This document shows positions 55,373 to 63,863 of a stretch of 64,000 nucleotides of DNA, piece by piece. Source of the DNA: Alphaproteobacteria bacterium. GTDB taxonomy: Bacteria > Pseudomonadota > Alphaproteobacteria > Micavibrionales > Micavibrionaceae. The notes under the pieces are model-generated. The model saw nothing but the letters and a program-made list of their open reading frames with translations, was not told where the DNA came from and did no database searches. Each line of letters begins with the position of its first letter. Position 1 is the first letter of the stretch. Location: the NCBI GenBank assembly GCA_021775965.1, contig JAJFGV010000113.1, forward strand, positions 1 through 64,000, given 5' to 3'. Position numbers and translations under genes: made by a program.

Positions 55373-56653
55373 CTAACTTCCCTTCAACCCCAAAAACTCT
55401 AACTGCCAGTTGAGGTCGTCCTCTGACAATGGGTAATCCGTACCGTCCTTGGGGTAGAGCAGCTCTTTGGGCTGGATATGGCCGATGTCTTTTTGCAGCT
55501 GCAGCGCCATGCGCATCGACAGCCCCGCTTTCCACGCCAGCGCCACGATCGGTTTTGGCGCTTTCATTTTAAACACTTTCACCACGCCTTCAACATCAAT
55601 TCCGAGAATACGGGCAATCGCGGCATTGACGAACGCTTTGTCGCGCATGGCCAGCGCATCGGATATGGTTTCCTCATTCAGGCGGCCTTCTTTGATAACT
55701 TTATTAAGGCGTTCCTCTACGCCCTCGCCGTCATCATCCTCTTCCGTGGCATAATCAACGCGGCGGCGGAAAATTGCAGCAATCTCTTCGCTCATCTGTT
55801 CATCGAAATCGCTGCGCTGGAGCAATAAATCACGCACAGACGCATCAACAAATTCGGCGAGCTCTTTCACCACCGAAACCGGCAGCTTTGAGCGCGTTGC
55901 CATCGGCTTTTGCCATTCAGGGAATTCCTTGGCCATTTCGACAATCATGTGCAGCAGCGATTCCGTCATCTGCGCGCCTTCATTGCCGATCAGAACCGAG
56001 CCGCCGGGAACGTCTTTGGTATTAATCACTGCAACGGAAACATTTTCACTAACACCATCACGCCCGGCGACCGCCTGAATGGCCCAGCTGGCCGGGTGCC
56101 CCTTCAAAATATCCATCAAATCATCATCAGATAAAGCCGCACAAAAGCGCAGGATCGGCTCCGACACTTCGCGCTCAACATCGCGCGCCAGTTGCCCGGC
56201 AATTTTTGGCGGAGTATGGGCGTGATCTTTTAATGTGCTGGAGAGCGCGACACGAATTTTGAGAACTTCATCCAGCGCCAGCGTGCCGAGTGATTGCACC
56301 GCGAACGCGTATAACTGGCTGTGCTTTTCCCCGGTCAAACCCGGCAGCAAATCCACCAGCCGCCGCGCCAGCGCAAGACGCACATCCTCATCGTCATCAC
56401 CAGCCAATACCGGTGACGCCTGCAGGGGCATTTCCTTGTTCTCTGCGACCGCCTTTCTGATCATAGGATCAGGGTCCTTTTCCGCCAGGTAGTACAAGAT
56501 TTCTTTATGTGTCTTGGAATCTTTGGCGAGCGTCAGGCGCTTTTTTGTATTGCCGGTCTTTGCCAGCTCTTTTTCGCGCTCATAGCGTTTGGGGTCATTC
56601 TTGGGACCCTCTCCGCCGCCTTTACCTTTCCATCTACCAAAAATTCTAGCCAT
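55373..56653 (-). CDS. DUF2336 domain-containing protein
   Basis: This 426-residue cytoplasmic protein has a basic N-terminus followed by HEAT-like helical repeats (KDPDPMIRKAVAENKEMP, DDDEDVRLALARRLVDLL), the DUF2336 pattern found mostly in Alphaproteobacteria; its role is not established there. The C-terminal part (about 330-426) continues as helices. It lies downstream of zapE with a 119-base gap. Acidic linker (ATEEDDDGEGVEE) near residue 307. Confidence 0.8.
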   Translation of the reverse strand: MARIFGRWKGKGGGEGPKNDPKRYEREKELAKTGNTKKRLTLAKDSKTHKEILYYLAEKDPDPMIRKAVAENKEMPLQASPVLAGDDDEDVRLALARRLVDLLPGLTGEKHSQLYAFAVQSLGTLALDEVLKIRVALSSTLKDHAHTPPKIAGQLARDVEREVSEPILRFCAALSDDDLMDILKGHPASWAIQAVAGRDGVSENVSVAVINTKDVPGGSVLIGNEGAQMTESLLHMIVEMAKEFPEWQKPMATRSKLPVSVVKELAEFVDASVRDLLLQRSDFDEQMSEEIAAIFRRRVDYATEEDDDGEGVEERLNKVIKEGRLNEETISDALAMRDKAFVNAAIARILGIDVEGVVKVFKMKAPKPIVALAWKAGLSMRMALQLQKDIGHIQPKELLYPKDGTDYPLSEDDLNWQLEFLGLKGS

Positions 56654-56752
56654 CTATTTTGTCTTATTTCTATGCGATAATTGTGCCAAAAACGGCGCGG
56701 AACAGCCTTTAGAATAAAGGTTTTTTAGGATGTTTAAAGGGTAAATAACACC

Positions 56753-56771
56753 CCCGGCAATTCTGGCCGGG
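56753..56771 (-). terminator. Possible hairpin terminator behind zapE
   Basis: CCCGGC and GCCGGG pair around a 7-base loop directly after the zapE stop. On the minus strand it is followed by GGTGTTATTT, a poor T-run, so termination may be partial. A second, A/T-rich hairpin with a TTTTTT tail on the plus strand lies near 56706-56728. Confidence 0.35.
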
Positions 56772-56772
56772 T

Positions 56773-57900
56773 TTAGGCGCTTTTCTCCAGATATCCGGCA
56801 CTTTGCATCTCCAGCAACCGCGAAACCGTGCGTTGAAACTCAAAACCGTGGTCGTGCCCCTGATAGAGCTTATCCGGTGGTGCATCGGCCGTGACCACCA
56901 GCTTGGTGCCACTTTCATAGAGCGCATCAATCAAAATCATCAGACGCTTGGCTTCGTTGCGGCGGTCATAACCCAGCTTCGGCACACCCTCAAGAAAAAT
57001 CGTCGGATATTTTTTGGCGATCTCCAGATAATCTTCCGCGCCATGGGGTTGCTCGCATAATTGCGCGAAAGAAAAACGCGCAACGTTTTTTGCCGTGACC
57101 TCGACCTTTATCGTGCGGCCTTTCACTTCAATCTCATCTTCTTCGGGCAACATATTATCGGTGAGCGTATTAAAAACGCCATTGGCCTGGCGCCGTGTTT
57201 CACTGCCCAGCGGATAAAAATACGTCCCCTCCTCGCGCAAACATTGTGCGCGGTAATCGGTTGGGCTGTCGAGATGGACTATTTCGAGCTTGTCCTTGAG
57301 CAATTGAATAAATGGCAGGAACCTCTCGCGCTGCAAGCCGCCTTCATACAGCCGGTCCGGTTCCCAATTCGTCGTTGCCACCACCACCACATCACGGTCG
57401 AACAGCGCAGTAAACAACCGCCCCAGAATCATCGCATCGGCCACATCAGTGACATGAAATTCATCAAAACACAAAATACGTGAGCGTTCGGCGATACGCT
57501 CCGCCAATGCGGGCAGCGCAGAGTTCATGTCTTCGTTAACGCTCTCATCCTTGCGCCGCGCATGCATGTAATCATGCACGTCAATCATAAAGGCATGAAA
57601 ATGAATACGGGTTTTGCGAATATCATCCGGCAGGCAGTCATAGAACATATCCATGACCATCGATTTTCCACGCCCGACGCCGCCATGCATGTAAACGCCC
57701 TTCGGTGCGTCTTTGCTCCGCCGCGCCATACCGGTCACTTTTTCAAAGAGGTTTTTGGGCTGCGCGTCATGCGCTTTCATCAGCTCGTCATAAAGGCGCT
57801 GCAACGACCCTACCGCAGCTTTCTGAACCGGATCAGGGCTCAGCGTGCCGTCTTTGATACGTTGTTGGTAAAGTTCAAGCGGGGTCTGGCGTTTGGACAT
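56773..57900 (-). CDS. zapE: Cell division protein ZapE (AFG1-like ATPase)
   Basis: This 375-residue AAA-type ATPase has Walker A GGVGRGKS (73-80), Walker B CFDEFHVTD (144 onwards), and the family segment TTNWEPDRLYEGGLQRERFLPF (split by its loop). ZapE destabilises FtsZ polymers at the divisome under low oxygen in E. coli; AFG1 homologues act in protein quality control. Its ATG lies 26 bases inside the end of tatC, so it is probably translated from the tat transcript. Confidence 0.93.
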   Translation of the reverse strand: MSKRQTPLELYQQRIKDGTLSPDPVQKAAVGSLQRLYDELMKAHDAQPKNLFEKVTGMARRSKDAPKGVYMHGGVGRGKSMVMDMFYDCLPDDIRKTRIHFHAFMIDVHDYMHARRKDESVNEDMNSALPALAERIAERSRILCFDEFHVTDVADAMILGRLFTALFDRDVVVVATTNWEPDRLYEGGLQRERFLPFIQLLKDKLEIVHLDSPTDYRAQCLREEGTYFYPLGSETRRQANGVFNTLTDNMLPEEDEIEVKGRTIKVEVTAKNVARFSFAQLCEQPHGAEDYLEIAKKYPTIFLEGVPKLGYDRRNEAKRLMILIDALYESGTKLVVTADAPPDKLYQGHDHGFEFQRTVSRLLEMQSAGYLEKSA

Positions 57901-58645
57901 TTTTGGAACTGCTGCGAATCAAAAGAATTGAAACTTCATACAGCCCCAATATTGGCACAGCCAGCATGATTTGGCTAATCACATCCGGCGGTGTGAGGAA
58001 GGCAGCCACAACAAAGGTGATAATGACCGCGTATTTACGGCCCTTCTTTAGCCCCTCTGCGGTGATCAGCCCGGCCCGGCCCATGAGGGTGAGCAGGACA
58101 GGCAGTTGGAAACATAAGCCAAACGCAAAGATCAGCGTCATGATGAGGTCGAGATATTCGCTCACCCGCGCCTCGAGTTGAATCGGCAAAGCCGTTTCGG
58201 CGCCGGTGCTTTGGAAGCTGAGGAAGAACGGCCAGGCCATCGGCAACACAACGAAATACACCACCGCGCCGCCGAGGAAAAACAGGATCGGCGTTGCGAC
58301 AAGAAACGGCAGGAATGCTTTGCGCTCTTTTTTGTATAGGCCGGGTGCGATAAACAACCAAACCTGGCTGAGTAAAATCGGGAACGTCAGAAACATTCCA
58401 GCGAAAAATGCGACTTTTATATAGGTGAAGAATGCTTCGGTGAGGCCAGTATAAATAAGGCGCTGCGAATCCCCCGGCGCCATCGCATTGGCCAGTGGCT
58501 GCACCAGAAAACCGTAAATTTCATCGACAAAAGCAAAACAAGCCGCCGTACCAAGCACCATCGCGCCAATCGCCCAGAGCAAGCGTTGCCTGAGTTCGAT
58601 CAAATGCCCGGTGAGGGGTTTGGCTTCTTTTCTTTGCTCAGCCAT
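57875..58645 (-). CDS. tatC: Sec-independent protein translocase TatC
   Basis: This 256-residue, six-helix membrane protein is the signal-peptide receptor of the twin-arginine translocase. The N-terminal LTGHLIELRQRLLWAIGA and LIFAFGLCFQLPVL are family hallmarks; length is typical. It overlaps tatB by 8 bases and zapE by 26 bases. Confidence 0.97.
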   Translation of the reverse strand: MAEQRKEAKPLTGHLIELRQRLLWAIGAMVLGTAACFAFVDEIYGFLVQPLANAMAPGDSQRLIYTGLTEAFFTYIKVAFFAGMFLTFPILLSQVWLFIAPGLYKKERKAFLPFLVATPILFFLGGAVVYFVVLPMAWPFFLSFQSTGAETALPIQLEARVSEYLDLIMTLIFAFGLCFQLPVLLTLMGRAGLITAEGLKKGRKYAVIITFVVAAFLTPPDVISQIMLAVPILGLYEVSILLIRSSSKNVQTPDPA

Positions 58646-58925
58646 CGGTACCGTCCGCTTTTTTCTCTATTGGCTTCATGATTTCTTCATCTGCCGCTTC
58701 TTCGTCGAAATTCTTTTCCTCGAAATTTACGGATTTGCGGATGTCGTCAAGATCAGACTCCGTCATAAATTCTTCGAATTGTTGTGAAAAGGCGTAGCGA
58801 ATATATTGTAAGCGGCGCACAACGCGGCCCAACCCGCGCATAACGCCCGGAATCTCGTTCGGCCCAATGACCAAAACGGCCACGGCCATAATCATCAGCA
58901 ATTCCGGCAAGCCAAAATCAAGCAT
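58638..58925 (-). CDS. tatB: Sec-independent protein translocase TatB
   Basis: This 95-residue protein has one N-terminal membrane helix (LPELLMIMAVAVLVIGP) with the conserved Glu and Gly-Pro hinge, then an amphipathic helix and a short acidic tail. TatB works with TatC to bind twin-arginine signal peptides. It is at the short end for TatB. Its ATG directly follows the stop of a tandem-GNAT gene that separates it from tatA. Confidence 0.94.
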   Translation of the reverse strand: MLDFGLPELLMIMAVAVLVIGPNEIPGVMRGLGRVVRRLQYIRYAFSQQFEEFMTESDLDDIRKSVNFEEKNFDEEAADEEIMKPIEKKADGTDG

Positions 58926-59945
58926 CTATCTATCCAAGACCAATCCCATGTTGATATGATCTACTGTGTAATCTGCTTTTTTAAACAAAGCCATACTTTT
59001 TATATCCTGAGGGTCAACCAGCGTATAAATGCGGCCACTATCTTTTTCTATGGCCCACTTCTCTAATGAATTCAACAAACGTAACCCCGTTCTCTCAAAA
59101 CGATCCTGGGAAAGTATAGAGAGAACATCAAGACTAACTTCCCTGGTAAATGCAGACCAGCTAAGGTTACTTCGCTCTTGACTCTGAGCCAAAAGCGCAC
59201 CAATAGCAGGACAATACTCGTTATCATGAGCAATTTGCATACAAGTCGTTCTGCTGCCAAGACTTTCCCCAATAGCACTATCCAACTTTTTTTCCAGCTC
59301 CACTGGATCAAATGGTGCATGAAAGTTTGGTTGCATGGTACAACGATATTCATTTTCTTTCATAAAAAATTGGTGCAATAATTCACGGTCTTCATCTGTA
59401 GGATGGACATCCCTTACAAAGAGCGCCTCTTTCTTAGCCTTTTCTAGGGGCAAGACCTTCCCCATAACCTTTTGATCCTCACGGTATCCTGCATTCCGAA
59501 ATAAACTTAGACTGCCTTCATTAGAAGCTACAATTTTTGCATAGATGCGCCCACAATTCTTTTTAACAGCCCATTGCTTCGTGGAATCTAATAAGGCTTC
59601 ACCGACACCCTCTTCTCTATGCTTCGGTAGAACCACGATGTTATCAAGATAAACTTGTGCAGGAAATTTCAGGCTATCCATAAAGTTTGATTTTTTTGAC
59701 TGAGCAAACACAGCCCCGACAGGTTTGTTTCCCTTTTCAGCAATTCTTAGGAAGTACGGGCCTAAACCAAGTTTGTTCAGAGCAAGAAGACCACTATATT
59801 TTTCAATGGGAGGAATTGATTTTTCTCTTAGCGGGCGATATAAACCCGGCCGCATTTCACAATGCTGGGCATTAACTTCCGAAAAAGCTACGCACAAAAA
59901 GCCGTAATCCTTAAAACCAGCATCACGTATAACAATATCACTCAT
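58926..59945 (-). CDS. Tandem GNAT N-acetyltransferase-like protein inserted in the tat operon
   Basis: This 339-residue protein appears to contain two GNAT folds. The first (about 1-165) has the acetyl-CoA motif IVVLPKHREEGVGEALLDS; the second (about 170-339) has LSILSQDRFERTGLRLLNS and KWAIEKDSGRIYTLV, parallel to QWAVKKNCGRIYAKI in the first. The second copy has a weaker pyrophosphate loop and may be inactive. Substrate unknown. AGGAGG at 7 bases supports ATG 59945 over 59990. It has its own promoter (59979-60007), AT-rich codons, and lies between tatA and tatB, ending one base before tatB. Confidence 0.75.
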   Translation of the reverse strand: MSDIVIRDAGFKDYGFLCVAFSEVNAQHCEMRPGLYRPLREKSIPPIEKYSGLLALNKLGLGPYFLRIAEKGNKPVGAVFAQSKKSNFMDSLKFPAQVYLDNIVVLPKHREEGVGEALLDSTKQWAVKKNCGRIYAKIVASNEGSLSLFRNAGYREDQKVMGKVLPLEKAKKEALFVRDVHPTDEDRELLHQFFMKENEYRCTMQPNFHAPFDPVELEKKLDSAIGESLGSRTTCMQIAHDNEYCPAIGALLAQSQERSNLSWSAFTREVSLDVLSILSQDRFERTGLRLLNSLEKWAIEKDSGRIYTLVDPQDIKSMALFKKADYTVDHINMGLVLDR

Positions 59946-59978
59946 TAGATAACCTCCTAAACTCAAAAAACCTGAGCT

Positions 59979-60007
59979 TATAAAGCACATCTATGGGGAA
60001 CGGTCAA
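59979..60007 (-). promoter_or_regulatory. Promoter of the tandem-GNAT gene inside the tat operon
   Basis: On the minus strand TTGACC is followed after 17 bases by TTTATA. The start would lie about 27 bases before ATG 59945 and downstream of tatA. It may also drive tatB, tatC and zapE. Confidence 0.6.
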
Positions 60008-60025
60008 TAAAATATGGAAATTTGG

Positions 60026-60202
60026 TTAGTCTTCGTTTTTATCTTCGACCTGTTTTGAAGGCTCATCATCATCCTTCAGGCCCTTCTTGAAGCTTTTTAC
60101 GCCTTTGGCGAGGTTTTCCATGATGCCTGGCACGCGGCTGGCACCGAACAGCAAAAGCAGCAGCAGTACAACGACTAAAATTTGTATCGGTCCGGGGGCC
60201 AT
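60026..60202 (-). CDS. tatA: Sec-independent protein translocase TatA
   Basis: Translated by hand, this is a 58-residue protein: MAPGPIQILVVVLLLLLLFG, then ASRVPGIMENLAKGVKSFKK, then GLKDDDEPSKQVEDKNED. One membrane helix, a hinge at FGASRVP and an amphipathic helix (LAKGVKSFKKGLK) are the TatA plan; TatA forms the translocation pore. The usual FG at the hinge and the KxxGxxxKxFKxG pattern are present. It begins 2 bases after scpB and is followed by the inserted GNAT gene. Confidence 0.93.
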   Translation of the reverse strand: MAPGPIQILVVVLLLLLLFGASRVPGIMENLAKGVKSFKKGLKDDDEPSKQVEDKNED

Positions 60203-60204
60203 GG

Positions 60205-60930
60205 CTAAGCTATCTCTCTTTCTTCTTCCTCTTCGAGGTTTTCGTTATCGTTTTCTTCCTCGAAATCTTCTTCAGAGTCTTCCCCAGCATCTTCCTGAGC
60301 ATCCTCGTCGAAAGCATCATCATCTTCTTCGTCTTCCGCTTCTTCTATACCTTCTTCGTCTTCCTGTCCATCGAACAGGTCATCGGAGCCTGGAATGGCT
60401 TCAATCGCCGGACGACGGTCCAAAAGACCGGACGCTTTCAAATCATCCAGTCCTGGCAAGTCAGTTAATGCTTCCAAGCTGAATTGGTCAAGAAACCCAG
60501 CCGTGCTCACCCATGTTAGGGGACGGCCCGGTGTATCACGTCTACGGCCCGGTTTAACCCATTCCTGCTCCATCAACATATCAAGCGTGCCACGATGCGT
60601 CGCGACGCCGCGGATATTTTCAATTTCGGCGCGGGTAATGGGCTGGTGGTAAGCAATGATCGCCAATGTTTCCATCGCAGCGCGCGAGAGTTTTTTCTTT
60701 ACCTTGCGCTCTAGCTTCAACAAATCGCCAAGATCTTCGGCGGTACGGAACGCCCATTGCCCATCCATCTGCGCAAGGTTCACGCCGCGCTCTTTGTATT
60801 CTTCCTGTAACTTCATCAGCAAGCCACCGACATCGGCACCTTCGGGCATGCGCTCATACATCACCTTTGTCGTCAGCGGTTCGGCGCTGGCAAAAAGTAA
60901 AGCCTCTAATAGGCGGATATGATCACTCAT
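60205..60930 (-). CDS. scpB: Segregation and condensation protein B, with long acidic tail
   Basis: This 241-residue winged-helix partner of ScpA and SMC helps condense chromosomes. The family core is clear (LLEALLFASAEPLT, ETLAIIAYHQPITRAEIE, RGTLDMLMEQEWV, FLDQFSLEALTDLP). From about residue 187 the sequence becomes an almost purely acidic Glu/Asp tail of some 50 residues with only a few Asn, Ala and Gly. ATG 60930 overlaps scpA by 8 bases; 60963 opens the frame but lies deep in scpA. tatA begins 2 bases after the stop. Confidence 0.95.
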   Translation of the reverse strand: MSDHIRLLEALLFASAEPLTTKVMYERMPEGADVGGLLMKLQEEYKERGVNLAQMDGQWAFRTAEDLGDLLKLERKVKKKLSRAAMETLAIIAYHQPITRAEIENIRGVATHRGTLDMLMEQEWVKPGRRRDTPGRPLTWVSTAGFLDQFSLEALTDLPGLDDLKASGLLDRRPAIEAIPGSDDLFDGQEDEEGIEEAEDEEDDDAFDEDAQEDAGEDSEEDFEEENDNENLEEEEEREIA

Positions 60931-61768
60931 TGGTTTCTCCCACAACGTCCTCGGCAACATCACCCACGGCCCGCAGGTAAATCGGACGGAACAACCCGTC
61001 CTGCTTTATCTCAAGCTTACCCTGTTTGGCGAGTTCCAGACCGGCTGTCAAGGTTGAAGCAATTGCCGAGCGCCCAAACAGCTTGTCTTTGATACCATCG
61101 GGCATAAAACTCTCGAGTGTCGTCCAGACGCTGCTCATTCCTTTTTTCGGCAGGCTGCCCAGCATCCTTGTCAAACGGTGCAGCGCATCTTCGGTCGACA
61201 TTAAATTATATTCCGGCAAATCATAATGGCTTTCATCCTTGCGGCGGTGAATATCGCCATAAGCCTTGAGCATATCGTAAAGCGTGACATCCCATGCAGT
61301 GTCGGTGACAACCTGCAGACCCTCGGGCATGCCACGCGGGAAAATTTGCTGGCCGAGTTGCGGTAGGCTCATCAGTTTCTGTGCATGCTCCTGCATCGCC
61401 TGCAAACGACGGAGCTGGAATTGCAGGGCTTCTGCCATTTCTTCGGCGCTGTATTCTTCGTCATCTTCCTGACGCGGCAGCAACAGGCGCGATTTCAAAT
61501 AAGCCAGCCATGCCGCCATCACCAGATATTCTGCCGCCAGCTCAAGATTGTGTGTCTTGGCACGTTCAATGAAGCCAAGATATTGCCGCGCCAACTGCAG
61601 GATCGAAATTTTGGTGATATCAACTTTTTGATTGCGCGCCAGCTCCAGCAGTACATCGATCGGCCCTTCAAAGCCGTCAATATTGAGCAGCAGCTTATCC
61701 GCCTCATCAATCGTGGGGGCGATCTCGCTACGTGGCGGGTCTTCTGCAAATTCTGCGGCTTGGTTCAT
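60923..61768 (-). CDS. scpA: Segregation and condensation protein A
   Basis: This 281-residue kleisin bridges the SMC heads. FEGPIDVLLELARNQKVDI is the ScpA hallmark; AAEYLVMAAWLAYLKSRLLLP and the C-terminal winged helix (ASTLTAGLELAKQGKLEIKQ) complete the fold. Its ATG overlaps the nagZ stop (ATGA) and it overlaps scpB by 8 bases. Confidence 0.96.
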   Translation of the reverse strand: MNQAAEFAEDPPRSEIAPTIDEADKLLLNIDGFEGPIDVLLELARNQKVDITKISILQLARQYLGFIERAKTHNLELAAEYLVMAAWLAYLKSRLLLPRQEDDEEYSAEEMAEALQFQLRRLQAMQEHAQKLMSLPQLGQQIFPRGMPEGLQVVTDTAWDVTLYDMLKAYGDIHRRKDESHYDLPEYNLMSTEDALHRLTRMLGSLPKKGMSSVWTTLESFMPDGIKDKLFGRSAIASTLTAGLELAKQGKLEIKQDGLFRPIYLRAVGDVAEDVVGETNE

Positions 61769-62766
61769 GCCGACACTTTCCGAAATTCCTCAGCCTTTTG
61801 CAAGCGTTGTAGCGCCTTTGGGCTCAATTTAGGCACAGATTCGGCTATTTTCTCCATTATTTCGAGATTTCCGGCGCAATAGAGGGCACAATCGCACCCG
61901 GCGGCAAGCACCGCCGATGCCCTTTCCGGGATATCGCCAAAGCCCGCCAGAGCCTCCATATCGAGATCATCGCTCAGCAAAAACCCGTCAAAGCGCATTG
62001 TGCCACGGATAATATTGCTGATCACGCCTTGCGAAACGGACACGGGCCGGTCTGGGTCAATCTCGCTATAAACCACATGCGCGGTCATGCCCCACACACC
62101 ATCGGCCAGATCGGATGCGGCGATTTCCTTAAAGGGCTCAAAATCCATATGCAGCATGGCCGCAAGCGGCGCATCAACCACTGGCAATTCTTTGTGAGAA
62201 TCACAGGCCGCGCGACCATGGCCGGGAATATGTTTGACCACCGGCGTAATCCCGGCGGCGAGGTAAGCCCGGCACATTGCCAGGCCGAGCTGCGCGACAA
62301 TTTGCGGGTCATCGGAAAAGGCGCGATCACCGATCACCTCGTCGGTTTCCCCACAGAGGACATCCAACACCGGCGCGCAGTTAACATTAACGCCGGCCTC
62401 CACCAGTTCCTGAGCCATCTGCAGAGTTACGAAACGTATCGTTTCAATTGCGCCAGAGAGATCGCCCTCTTTAGCCTTATCACCATAGGTTTTCATTGGC
62501 TCTTGCTGACGCCATTCCGGCGGACTTAAACGCTGCACCCGCCCGCCTTCCTGATCAATCAGAATCGGACAGTCTTTGCAACCCACGCATTCACGCAAAT
62601 CATCGGTGAGTTTTTTTAGCTGTTCGGGGTTCTCACAATTGCGGGCAAAAAGAATAAAGCCGAACGGCTTCGACCGCTGAAAAAATTCTCTTTCTGCTTC
62701 CGTCAGCTCGGGCCCTGATAGTGAAAAAATAACTGCAAGCGCATCTTCATGCTTACTTCGTAACAA
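61765..62766 (-). CDS. nagZ: Beta-N-acetylhexosaminidase
   Basis: This 333-residue family 3 glycoside hydrolase removes GlcNAc from recycled peptidoglycan fragments in the cytoplasm. FGFILFARNCENPEQL, LIDQEGGRVQRL, VVKHIPGHGRAACDSH (catalytic loop) and LLSDDLDMEAL (catalytic Asp) match NagZ. No ATG lies at the expected start; a TTG at 62766 with GGAG at 6 bases gives the right length and overlaps the SPOR gene by 14 bases. The frame opening at 62904 would read through the SPOR domain and is rejected. Confidence 0.93.
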   Translation of the reverse strand: MLRSKHEDALAVIFSLSGPELTEAEREFFQRSKPFGFILFARNCENPEQLKKLTDDLRECVGCKDCPILIDQEGGRVQRLSPPEWRQQEPMKTYGDKAKEGDLSGAIETIRFVTLQMAQELVEAGVNVNCAPVLDVLCGETDEVIGDRAFSDDPQIVAQLGLAMCRAYLAAGITPVVKHIPGHGRAACDSHKELPVVDAPLAAMLHMDFEPFKEIAASDLADGVWGMTAHVVYSEIDPDRPVSVSQGVISNIIRGTMRFDGFLLSDDLDMEALAGFGDIPERASAVLAAGCDCALYCAGNLEIMEKIAESVPKLSPKALQRLQKAEEFRKVSA

Positions 62767-63820
62767 GACAGGCTCCGGGCTTTTGTGCCTTGATTGAGCC
62801 GCAGAGCTGGCTTGCGTATTCCTTACTATATGGCCCGACGCGGATACGATAATAGGTGCCGCGCTCACCAAGATTGGCTTCCTGCACGGTGTAATCCAAG
62901 CCATTCAGATCAGATGAAAACTTTTTCTGCAGCTTCGTCCACTCGGCCTTTGTCGCGCCTTGTGATTGCACACTCGCCAACTGCACAAAATAATCACCGG
63001 GTGCGGCCACAGACGATACCGCCCCGCCAGCCGCTCCTGCTGCCGGTTCAATACTCGCAAGCTCTTGCGCTGTTGGAACTTTAGCGGCTTGCTGTGACGC
63101 CGCCGCATTGGCAACCGCCGCTTCTGGTGCTGCCGCAGCTTCACCGTCTTTCTTGTCCAGAACCGAACGCACAAACGCAATCGTATCCGGCGAAGCGCCG
63201 GGCGTATGAAGCTCAGGGCGTTCTGCCGCCGCTGTCTTTGTCGGTTTGGCCAGATCTTGCGGTGAAATCTTTTCCACTTCCTGCTTCACCATTTTGGTGG
63301 TGCCCTGCGCTGCATCGCCAGCCTCTGTCGCACCTTCTGTGGCTGCTTCAGCATCTTCTTTCACAGCGTCTTCGACCTGCTCTTCAAAAGCTGCTAATTT
63401 ATCGACCGCTTCTTCCGCCGTGTCATTGGCCAGTAAATTTTCTATCGGCGCGCCTTCTTCGCCATCGTTGCGCACTGTGTCAAACACCGTGCTATCGCGA
63501 AAAGGGATTTCCATGCCACCCGGCTCATCCGGCGCGGTTTTAAACGGACGTGCATCGGCCTGCACAATCGGCACGGCGACCGCTTCTTCCTCAGAAGAGT
63601 CGGGATAGCTGGCCATGATGATTGCCGCAAAAGCAATCCCAACCAAAAGCAAAATACATGTCGCCGCCAACGGGCTCTTTAATTGCCCTGCGATCTTCGG
63701 TCCGAATATCTTTTCGGTCAGCCCACGTTTTTGAGCGCCAGCCTGTGGCGCCTGATCATAGTGATCATAGTTGTATTGTTGATTTTGGTATTGGTTGTGA
63801 CCTTGGTCCATAATATCCAT
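62753..63820 (-). CDS. SPOR-domain inner-membrane protein
   Basis: This protein of about 355 residues has a Gln/Tyr-rich cytoplasmic start, one membrane helix (ATCILLLVGIAFAAIIMA), a long Glu/Ala-rich periplasmic linker, and a C-terminal SPOR domain in about the last 75 residues (GDYFVQLASVQSQGATKAEW to the end). SPOR domains bind glycan strands lacking stem peptides at division sites. Start is ATG 63820 or 63811 (GGATGG upstream of the latter); the frame opening at 63907 would run into dgt. The gene order dgt-SPOR-nagZ-scpA-scpB-tat is typical of Alphaproteobacteria. Confidence 0.88.
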   Translation of the reverse strand: MDIMDQGHNQYQNQQYNYDHYDQAPQAGAQKRGLTEKIFGPKIAGQLKSPLAATCILLLVGIAFAAIIMASYPDSSEEEAVAVPIVQADARPFKTAPDEPGGMEIPFRDSTVFDTVRNDGEEGAPIENLLANDTAEEAVDKLAAFEEQVEDAVKEDAEAATEGATEAGDAAQGTTKMVKQEVEKISPQDLAKPTKTAAAERPELHTPGASPDTIAFVRSVLDKKDGEAAAAPEAAVANAAASQQAAKVPTAQELASIEPAAGAAGGAVSSVAAPGDYFVQLASVQSQGATKAEWTKLQKKFSSDLNGLDYTVQEANLGERGTYYRIRVGPYSKEYASQLCGSIKAQKPGACLVTK

Positions 63821-63863
63821 CCCGTAAACGCAGTTGATGAGTGTGACGATTCGAGTCCTAGTG

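Noticed and set aside
62767-62904. N-terminal extension of nagZ
   Set aside because: It reads through the end of the SPOR-domain gene in another frame; TTG at 62766 with GGAG gives the usual NagZ length.
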